Source: an uncultured Bacteroidales bacterium (GTDB taxonomy: Bacteria > Bacteroidota > Bacteroidia > Bacteroidales > Paludibacteraceae). From it: a stretch of 40,854 nt of DNA. Below, one piece after another: positions 34,117 to 40,854 of this stretch. The stretch is from contig CAIQOG010000076.1 of NCBI GenBank assembly GCA_903873355.1, forward strand, positions 1 through 40,854, written 5' to 3'. Both the position numbers and the translations under genes were made by a program. The notes under the pieces are model-generated. The model was not told the DNA's origin, made no database searches, and saw only the letters and a list, made by a program, of their open reading frames with translations. Each line of letters begins with the position of its first letter. The first letter of the stretch is position 1.

Positions 34117-36504
34117 ATGGAAAAAAAATACAACTTTACAAGTAAAGTGGAGGCTTTTTTTGAGAGTGAGTTTAAGAATTCACAAATTAGCAAAACTGTT
34201 GAAAGAATTAAAGTGTTAGAAGTTGATAATTACATCAATTTAGGTCAGATTACCGCTTTGCGTTTTCTGGAATGGGTATCGCTCAATCCTGGTGGAGTGG
34301 TCGCGTTACCTACTGGCAAAACACCCGAATTCTTTATCAAATGGATGCAGTATTACCTTGAAAATTGGGATGCTGAGATTAAAAGCGGTTTGCTACATAA
34401 AATGGGACTGGATAAAAATCAACGCCCCGATTTTAAATCACTGTATTTTGTGATGATCGATGAGTTTTTTCCGCTTGATCCTTTGCACGAACGTTCGTTT
34501 AATTATTTCGTAAAACGGTTCTATATTGATGGATTTGGATTTGACGAAAACAAAGCACTGATTATTGATACCTACAATATTCCTGAAGTAGATCAAACTT
34601 ATTTAGGGGGTTACAAACATGTTGGTGAAATTTTCCCGGAAGGTATTATTGATTTGAATCTCAGAATTAAACATCCTGCTAATGCCAAAGAAGCGCTTCA
34701 AAAAAAGACGATAAAATACTTCGATCAGTTTTGTGAGAATTACGAAGAAAAGATTCGTAATTTGGGCGGAATCGGATTTTTTCTAGGTGGGATCGGTCCC
34801 GATGGACATATTGCGTTCGATGTAAAAGGCTCTAGCCATCATTCACACACACGACTTACCAACATCAACTACGAGACACAGGCAGCTGCAGCCGTGGATT
34901 TGGGTGGAATAGAATCAGTACGCAAAAAAGCAGTCATTACCATTGGACTTAATACCATAACTTATAATCCGGATATGGTGGCTATTATTATTGCCGCTGG
35001 AGAATCCAAGTCGCAACTTATTGCCTCAGCCATTGAATCACAACCATCGCTTGAATATCCGGCTAGTTCATTGCAAAAGCTTGAAAACTCACGATTTTAT
35101 CTTACTAAAGGTGCTGCCATAAAACTTCAGGAACGTCAACGAATCGGAATTATTGAAAAAGGGAAAGCCGATATTAAAACACTGGACAAACTAATAATTG
35201 ACGGAGCGCTGGAAGAGAAAGTAACCTTACTTGAATTAGTTTCAGAAAATTATAATTGTACCAATCGTCATTTACAGCTTGCTCAGCAAATCAGTGGAGA
35301 AACATTGGCCGATTTAGCCCATGCCTCACATAAGCGTATCGTCGAGAAAATAAAGAAAGGACTCAATCCGCCTATTCAGAGCCGTGTTTTACATACAGCA
35401 CCACATCACGATGATATTGAACTGGCATATTTCCCACTTTTACACCATTTGGTACGCTCCGAACATAATGATAATCATTTTGTGTATTGCACCAGTGGAT
35501 TTACATCGGTAACAAATGAATATATAAATGCTAACCTGAAAGCATTGAAAGAACTGATTGCCACTACAAAGATTGAAAAATACCTCTACACTAAACGGCT
35601 ATTCGGACAAGATGGTTATTGGGATGATATTACCGGTGGATTGAATGCCATAGCCCGTAAAAATAAGCAAGAACAAGATATCTATATCGCTTGTCGACTG
35701 GCTCGTCATTTGGTAAAATGGCTTAAGCTAAAAACAGTGTATGAACTTATTCCTACCATTAATCAAACGATAGAATACCTGACTGCCGTTGACCCTGGAA
35801 AAAGGGAAACTGAACTTCTTCAAAAAATCAAAGGTTGGACACGTGAATACGAAGCTGAATTGGTATGGGCACATTTTGGTATAGGGCTTGATCACGTATC
35901 ACATTTGGATTTGCAATTTTACACAGGAGATATTTTTGTGGAATATCCTGACCCTGAGCGCGATGTAAAACCAATTCTGGATTTATTGGAAAAAGTACGA
36001 CCAAACATAGTTTCTCTCGCACTTGACCCTGAAGGTAGTGGACCTGATACTCATTTCAAAACATTAATTGCAATTTCCAACGCATTAGAAAAATACGTTG
36101 AAAAATATAGAGATACTGATTTGAAAATATGGGGTTACCGCAATATTTGGTCTAAATTTCATATCAGCGATGTGAGTATGATTGTTCCTGTGTCACTAAA
36201 CTCGTTTGCTGTACTTGACAATATGTTCAACAATTGTTTTGTGAGTCAGAAATCAGCGTCATTTCCAAGTTATGAATACGAAGGTCCATTTAGCGATTTA
36301 GCACAGAGAATATGGGTTGAACAGCATGAACAACTGACCATCTTGTTTGGCAAAGAATTTTTCTACGACAGCACTCTGCCTTTATTGAAACGTTCGTATG
36401 GTGCTATTTACCTGAAAGAAATGACTTATAAAGAATTCTGTGGCGAAATCGAGTTTATCAAAGGAATGATTGATAACAAAAAAGGATTGAAGGAATTGAA
36501 ATAA
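34117..36504 (+). CDS. NagB-like sugar-phosphate isomerase/deaminase fused to PIG-L (LmbE) deacetylase
   Basis: A 795-residue cytosolic fusion. Residues about 35-340 match glucosamine-6-phosphate deaminase: phosphate loop 'LPTGKTPEF' (64-72), Asp115 in 'VMIDEFFPL' (E. coli NagB Asp72), and 'GGIGPDGHIAF' with Asp229 and His231 (Asp141/His143). The place of catalytic Glu148 is Val236, so normal deaminase chemistry is in doubt. Residues about 420-700 are a PIG-L/LmbE deacetylase with 'HTAPHHDDIELAYFP' (His430, Asp432, Asp433: base and zinc ligands) and a later 'DHVSHLDL' that may supply the third ligand. Fusions of these two domains are known in Bacteroidota. With the preceding kinase it suggests deacetylation and further processing of a phosphorylated amino sugar. 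Confidence 0.88.
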   Translation: MEKKYNFTSKVEAFFESEFKNSQISKTVERIKVLEVDNYINLGQITALRFLEWVSLNPGGVVALPTGKTPEFFIKWMQYYLENWDAEIKSGLLHKMGLDKNQRPDFKSLYFVMIDEFFPLDPLHERSFNYFVKRFYIDGFGFDENKALIIDTYNIPEVDQTYLGGYKHVGEIFPEGIIDLNLRIKHPANAKEALQKKTIKYFDQFCENYEEKIRNLGGIGFFLGGIGPDGHIAFDVKGSSHHSHTRLTNINYETQAAAAVDLGGIESVRKKAVITIGLNTITYNPDMVAIIIAAGESKSQLIASAIESQPSLEYPASSLQKLENSRFYLTKGAAIKLQERQRIGIIEKGKADIKTLDKLIIDGALEEKVTLLELVSENYNCTNRHLQLAQQISGETLADLAHASHKRIVEKIKKGLNPPIQSRVLHTAPHHDDIELAYFPLLHHLVRSEHNDNHFVYCTSGFTSVTNEYINANLKALKELIATTKIEKYLYTKRLFGQDGYWDDITGGLNAIARKNKQEQDIYIACRLARHLVKWLKLKTVYELIPTINQTIEYLTAVDPGKRETELLQKIKGWTREYEAELVWAHFGIGLDHVSHLDLQFYTGDIFVEYPDPERDVKPILDLLEKVRPNIVSLALDPEGSGPDTHFKTLIAISNALEKYVEKYRDTDLKIWGYRNIWSKFHISDVSMIVPVSLNSFAVLDNMFNNCFVSQKSASFPSYEYEGPFSDLAQRIWVEQHEQLTILFGKEFFYDSTLPLLKRSYGAIYLKEMTYKEFCGEIEFIKGMIDNKKGLKELK

Positions 36505-36523
36505 CTAATTGGAATAATTACAC

Positions 36524-38503
36524 ATGATGAACCTTAGAAATTATATTCATAATCAACTAACTAAAACAATAAATCATTCATATATTGTTTTGTATTGTTT
36601 ATTGATTTTTTCGATGAGTACTTTTAGTCAATCTCCACGGAATTTGCTTCAAAATATAGCCTCTAAGTTTTCTGACTCACAATTATTAAATAAAGATTTC
36701 AAGCCCTACGCTTCCTATCATGACCGCGAATTCTGGAATTCATTACCCAGCGAAATAAAAGAAAAATGTATTATAGCAGCTGAAAAAAGCACTGAATATG
36801 TTTTTGGAACTGTTTCTATGACTTCATTCCTCGACTATAAACGAACGGGAAGCCGAACGGAAAGCGAGAAATATTATAACGACCGAAATGATAATCTCCG
36901 AAATCTCGTGCTTGGTGAATTGGTCGAAGGGAAAGGTCGCTTTATGGATGCGATTTTAAATGGAACATGGTCTATTTGTGAACAAACTTACTGGGGAGTT
37001 TCGGCTCATCTCGCTGCTCAAAAAGCGGGTATCGGTGTTCCGGATGTGAATGAACCGACAATTGATCTGGTTTCGGGCGAAATGGCCAATTTACTTGCAT
37101 GGACATACTACTTTTTTCACGCTGAATTTGATAAAACGTCTCCTTTGATTAATCAGCGTATTAAACAGGAAATTGACAGAAAAATAATCCAGCCCTACCT
37201 CTTACGAAATGATTTTTGGTGGCAGGCCACTAAACCCGGAGTTATGGTGAACAACTGGAATCCGTGGTGCAATTTCAATGTGTTGACAGCAACCTTTTTG
37301 ACTTCAGACGATTACGATTTAAAGGTCAGATTGCTACGAAAAACCATGACATCCGTCGACCAGTTTATCAATTATTATAAAAACGATGGTGGCTGTGAAG
37401 AAGGACCAACGTATTGGGATCATGCAGCCGGAAAAATGCTCGAATATCTGGAACTCGTAAAAAAGTTTTCGGGAGGAAAGGTCGATATATTTGACAATGA
37501 GCTGATAAAACGTATGGGAAAATACATTGCTCTGGCCTATATTGGAGATAGTTATTACCTCAATTTTGCAGATGCAATGGCTGTCAATAAAGGACTTCCG
37601 GACATTGTATATCGCTATGGCAAAGCAATTAATGATAAATGTTTGATGAATTTTGGTGCTTATTTAGTTCAGAATATAAGTCCTATGCCTGAAGTTGGAG
37701 GAACCCTGGATATGTCATTACAGAAATACCTGATTTGGAATGAGATAAAAAACTGTAAAGCTGAACTTGCTCTTCCTGATCATTTTTGGCTGGACGGCTT
37801 GGAAGTTGCCGGAGCAAGAAGCAAAGAAGGTTCTACAAGTGGATTTTTCTTTGGCGCTAAAGGTGGGTATAATGACGAAAGTCATAACCATAATGATGTA
37901 GGTTCTTTTGTCCTTTACTATAATGCCGACCCGATATTAATTGATGCCGGAGTAGGAACTTATACTGCCAAAACCTTCAGTTCAAAGCGATATGAACTAT
38001 GGAATATGCAATCGGCCTACCATAATTTGCCAATGATTAACGGCTTTCAACAATTAAACGGAAAGAAGTACAAAGCCACTCAGGTAGAGTTTAGTAACAC
38101 AAAATTAAATAGCAATTTTAGTTTAGATATTTCAAATGCATATCCTAAAACAGCCAAATGCAAATCATGGATGCGAAATTATACTTTCGATAGGAAATCG
38201 GGTTTGACCATAAGAGATCAATTTGAATTAGATTCACTGATTAATTACAATAAACTCAATTTTTTAGTAGCTGGTAACATTAAAGTATTTTCGTCAGGAA
38301 AATTGTTGCTCGCAGGTAAAAAAGAAAAACTGATTTTATATTATGACCCGGCACAATTCGATTTCCAGATAGAAGAAATTCTATTGGATGACAATCGATT
38401 GTCAAATGTTTGGGGTAAAAGTATTTTCCGTTTATCATTTACTAGCAAAGTTAAATCATTAAAGGGTGAATATCTGATGAGCATAAGGTCTCAAAAATTA
38501 TAA
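36524..38503 (+). CDS. Heparinase II/III-type polysaccharide lyase
   Basis: A 659-residue exported protein with a long N-terminal signal (cleavage after about residue 36, FSQ). An (alpha/alpha) toroid (about 40-410) is followed by a beta-sandwich part with the heparinase II/III C-terminal motif 'DESHNHNDVGSFVLYYNADPILIDAG' (His454, His456, Asp458). Other likely active-site elements are 'NNWNPWCNF' (Asn243/Asn244, Trp245) and 'CEEGPTYWDHAAGKMLEYL' (Tyr297 as base/acid). Such enzymes cleave next to uronic acid by beta elimination and leave the unsaturated sugar that GH88 removes, which explains their pairing here. Subfamily (PL12, PL21, PL33, PL37 or another) and substrate cannot be fixed by eye. 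It starts 19 bases after the fusion gene. Confidence 0.88.
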   Translation: MMNLRNYIHNQLTKTINHSYIVLYCLLIFSMSTFSQSPRNLLQNIASKFSDSQLLNKDFKPYASYHDREFWNSLPSEIKEKCIIAAEKSTEYVFGTVSMTSFLDYKRTGSRTESEKYYNDRNDNLRNLVLGELVEGKGRFMDAILNGTWSICEQTYWGVSAHLAAQKAGIGVPDVNEPTIDLVSGEMANLLAWTYYFFHAEFDKTSPLINQRIKQEIDRKIIQPYLLRNDFWWQATKPGVMVNNWNPWCNFNVLTATFLTSDDYDLKVRLLRKTMTSVDQFINYYKNDGGCEEGPTYWDHAAGKMLEYLELVKKFSGGKVDIFDNELIKRMGKYIALAYIGDSYYLNFADAMAVNKGLPDIVYRYGKAINDKCLMNFGAYLVQNISPMPEVGGTLDMSLQKYLIWNEIKNCKAELALPDHFWLDGLEVAGARSKEGSTSGFFFGAKGGYNDESHNHNDVGSFVLYYNADPILIDAGVGTYTAKTFSSKRYELWNMQSAYHNLPMINGFQQLNGKKYKATQVEFSNTKLNSNFSLDISNAYPKTAKCKSWMRNYTFDRKSGLTIRDQFELDSLINYNKLNFLVAGNIKVFSSGKLLLAGKKEKLILYYDPAQFDFQIEEILLDDNRLSNVWGKSIFRLSFTSKVKSLKGEYLMSIRSQKL

Positions 38504-38674
38504 AACACTTCAATTATGGCTTAAAAAAGTTCTATTTCAAAACATTCAAAGGAAATATTTAGGAACGGTGGCGTAATGAGGTTTGATAAACAGATGTTTA
38601 CATCGGAATTTTTAATCGGACAAAAATGGACTAAAAATGGAAAAAAAAGACACTTTACACAATTGATATAGCAC

Positions 38675-38682
38675 TATGTTTG
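38675..38682 (+). promoter_or_regulatory. -7 element for the third beta-helix gene
   Basis: TATGTTTG is a perfect TAnnTTTG match, 27 bases before the ATG at 38710, with a TTTA (38654-38657) 17 bases upstream as possible -33. The rest of 38504-38709 shows no gene and no hairpin terminator for the enzyme block. Confidence 0.4.
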
Positions 38683-38709
38683 TCGTACTAATTTAAAAAA
38701 AATCAAATC

Positions 38710-40854
38710 ATGAAAAAAATTACATTATTGATTATTTGTGTGTTGGGCTTTCATTTATGGTCTAATGCTGGAACCGTTTATTATGTAAGCTCAACTGCGA
38801 CGTTAGGGTTACAGAATGGTTCGTCCTGGGATAATGCTTTTTTAAGCCCTGGTGCTGCAATAGCCAGTACGACTCCAGTTTCAGGAGACGAAATCTGGGT
38901 AAAACAAGGATCTTATGTTCTTACTGCTCAATTATCGTGGGAAACCGGTCAAAGTTTTTATGGTGGCTTTGTTGGTACAGAAACCTTAAGAAGTCAACGA
39001 AGTACTGATGCTACTTTGACAGTTTTGGATGGTAATAATTTATACAGAGTTTTAAATGCTCCATCTATGGCATCGCCTACAACCTGGGATGGTTTTACTA
39101 TACAGAATGGTGCTCAAGCTACTGGCGCAGGTGCATTTCTTCAGAAAAATGCAATTTTAAGTAACTGTATTTTTCAAAATAATAAAGCAGTAAATGTAAC
39201 ATCACCTTATGTTGCAGCAGGTGGTGCAATTTATATTCAAGGATTAGCAGGAGATGCTGATTCTATCAAAGTTCTAAACTGTACGATTAAAACTAATTCT
39301 GTAAAATCAGCAGCTGTTGCTTCAAATTATTGTGGAGGCGGTGGAATTTATATCAAACCCGGTTCTATTAAAGCTGTAGTTAGAGGATGTACCATAGATT
39401 CAAATATAGCAGATGGTTTGGGTACCGCTAATGCAATTGTATCTGGTGGAGGTATATATATGTGTGATGGCATCATTGATAACTGTACTATCAAAAATAA
39501 TACTGCAACCAATGCAAATCCCACAACATTTGTACTTACAAATGCAAAAAACCAAGCAGGTGGTATATTTATAATGCCTCAGGCTTCTACAAATACAATT
39601 GTAAAAAATACTACAATTTCAGGAAATTCTGCTCCCACTTACGTTGGCGGAGGTATTGCAATTGACCCATTATATACAACCACAGTTGTAACTGCGAAAA
39701 CAAGTATTTTAAATTGTACTATAGTTAATAATTCTACCCGGGGTGCAGGTGGAGGTGCTATTACGGCTGCAGGAAATGCAACCTCAACTTCAGAATATGC
39801 ATTTAACAATTGTATAGTTGCAAATAATGAATCGAGTAGTGTTGCTGCAGGTGGAGGTGGTATATTTGTAAATAATGTTGCTGGCACATCTATTGCTAAG
39901 TTTATAAACTGTACAGTTGTTAACAATAAAATGTTGACTACAAATTATGGAGGTGCAGGAGTATTTTATAACAATATAGCTGCAGATATTACAAATTGTG
40001 TTTTTTGGGGAAATGGCAGTGTTGGAGCATTAGCACCCTACAATGTAAGGGTTAAAAATACACTCACCACAAACAAATTGATTAATTGCGCTTTTGATAG
40101 TCATTTTAACGAATTAGAAGTTTCCCCTGTTGCTACACCAGCTGATCTTACTGGTAAAGTAATTGTAGATGTAAATAATACAGGTTCAACTGGTGGTACA
40201 TTATATGCTAATTTCACAAGTCCTACGAATTTTATAGGCAAAGTGGTTACAGCGGGAGATGTTACTTCATTTGCTAGTGCTGATTGGTCTATTGCATCAA
40301 CATCAGCTTGCAAAGATGCCGGAACTACAGTTGCTTCAGTAACTACCGATATACTTGGAACTCCACGTCCACAAGGAGGGGTTTATGATATAGGTGCTTA
40401 TGAAGTAAAAACTATTCCTATTCTTGATGCTACTACTGCTGCAAGTTCAATTACTTCAAGTTCAGCTTCGAGTGGAGGTAATATTACTGCTAATGGTGGT
40501 GCAAGTGTTTCTGCACGTGGTGTATGTTGGAATCAGTCTATTAATCCAACAATATCTAGTGCTCACACCACTAATGGAACAGGAAATGGAAGTTTCACAA
40601 GTAGTTTTTCAGGGCTTCAACCAAATAAAACTTACTATGTAAGAGCTTATGCAACCAATAGTGTCGGAACAGGTTATGGTGCGCAAATAAGTTTTACAAC
40701 ACTTCTTGGAACTCCAGATATAACATTCAGTACTCCAACATCTGTTAGTAAATCTTATGGAGATGCTAAGTTTACAAATACAGCAGGAAGCAGCAACTCT
40801 GCTGGTGCTATAACTTACAGTAGCGGAAATACAAGTGTCGCAACGGTCGATGCA
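38710..40854 (+). CDS. Secreted right-handed beta-helix protein (paralog 3), truncated by window end
   Basis: The frame is open from the ATG at 38710 to the last base (715 codons so far). Signal peptide about 1-20 (LWSNA), then 'GTVYYVSSTATLGLQNGSSWDNAF', GGG-rich beta-helix coils very like paralog 2 (including 'GGFVGTETLRSQRSTDATLTVLDGN' and 'VVRGCTIDSNIADG') and the closing 'RPQGGVYDIGAYEV' (about 558-571). Unlike the other two it continues with an FN3-like module (about 575-662, with 'GVCWNQSINPTISS' and 'LQPNKTYYVRAYATNSVGTGYG') and the start of a Big2/Ig-like module (from about 668, 'SYSGNTSVATVD'-type). More Ig-like repeats and a sorting domain probably follow outside the window. Confidence 0.85.
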   Translation, partial: MKKITLLIICVLGFHLWSNAGTVYYVSSTATLGLQNGSSWDNAFLSPGAAIASTTPVSGDEIWVKQGSYVLTAQLSWETGQSFYGGFVGTETLRSQRSTDATLTVLDGNNLYRVLNAPSMASPTTWDGFTIQNGAQATGAGAFLQKNAILSNCIFQNNKAVNVTSPYVAAGGAIYIQGLAGDADSIKVLNCTIKTNSVKSAAVASNYCGGGGIYIKPGSIKAVVRGCTIDSNIADGLGTANAIVSGGGIYMCDGIIDNCTIKNNTATNANPTTFVLTNAKNQAGGIFIMPQASTNTIVKNTTISGNSAPTYVGGGIAIDPLYTTTVVTAKTSILNCTIVNNSTRGAGGGAITAAGNATSTSEYAFNNCIVANNESSSVAAGGGGIFVNNVAGTSIAKFINCTVVNNKMLTTNYGGAGVFYNNIAADITNCVFWGNGSVGALAPYNVRVKNTLTTNKLINCAFDSHFNELEVSPVATPADLTGKVIVDVNNTGSTGGTLYANFTSPTNFIGKVVTAGDVTSFASADWSIASTSACKDAGTTVASVTTDILGTPRPQGGVYDIGAYEVKTIPILDATTAASSITSSSASSGGNITANGGASVSARGVCWNQSINPTISSAHTTNGTGNGSFTSSFSGLQPNKTYYVRAYATNSVGTGYGAQISFTTLLGTPDITFSTPTSVSKSYGDAKFTNTAGSSNSAGAITYSSGNTSVATVDA

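Noticed and set aside
39639..39926. Ala/Pro-rich minus-strand frame in the third beta-helix gene
   Set aside because: It is the complement of the Gly-rich coils; low complexity and no start signal.

Overview
The window looks like a chromosomal piece of a Bacteroidota (probably Bacteroidales) genome. The evidence is two SusC/SusD outer-membrane pairs, a hybrid two-component regulator, several secreted proteins with Por/type IX (T9SS) C-terminal sorting domains, and upstream regions that carry the Bacteroidota -7 consensus TAnnTTTG instead of sigma70-type boxes. The combination of T9SS cargo and repeated 'choice-of-anchor'-type beta-helix proteins would fit a Paludibacter-like free-living fermenter, but genus is a guess. 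I see no rRNA, tRNA, insertion sequence, phage gene or CRISPR array.

Layout. (A) 1-1325: a terminator of an off-window gene, then a leftward gene for a T9SS-sorted, possibly carbohydrate-binding protein. (B) 1371-11820: a rightward block with an alginate-lyase-superfamily protein and two tandem SusC-SusD pairs. (C) 11958-19746: a 73-residue conserved small protein, a secreted beta-helix protein, a leftward pair (C10 cysteine protease plus small lipoprotein), and a second beta-helix protein. (D) 19880-24307: a DUF2264 toroid protein and a GH31 glycosidase. (E) 24375-28445: a leftward hybrid two-component sensor/regulator, converging on D at a perfect hairpin terminator. (F) 28681-38503: GH88, GH16, GH35, N-acetylhexosamine-kinase-like protein, NagB-like/PIG-L fusion and a heparinase II/III-type lyase. 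(G) 38710-end: a third beta-helix protein, cut by the window edge.

B, D, E and F together read as one large polysaccharide utilization locus. Inferred working model: the T9SS-exported GH16 endo-enzyme (and perhaps the C10 protease) attacks the polymer outside; the two SusCD pairs import oligosaccharides; GH35, GH31, the DUF2264 protein, the two lyase-like proteins and GH88 take them apart in the periplasm; the two proteins without signal peptides (kinase and NagB/PIG-L fusion) process an amino sugar in the cytoplasm; the hybrid sensor detects a periplasmic oligosaccharide. The enzymes point to a polymer with beta-galactose, uronic acid and N-acetylhexosamine. No sulfatase gene is present, which argues against typical sulfated glycosaminoglycans. 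The exact substrate cannot be read from the sequence.
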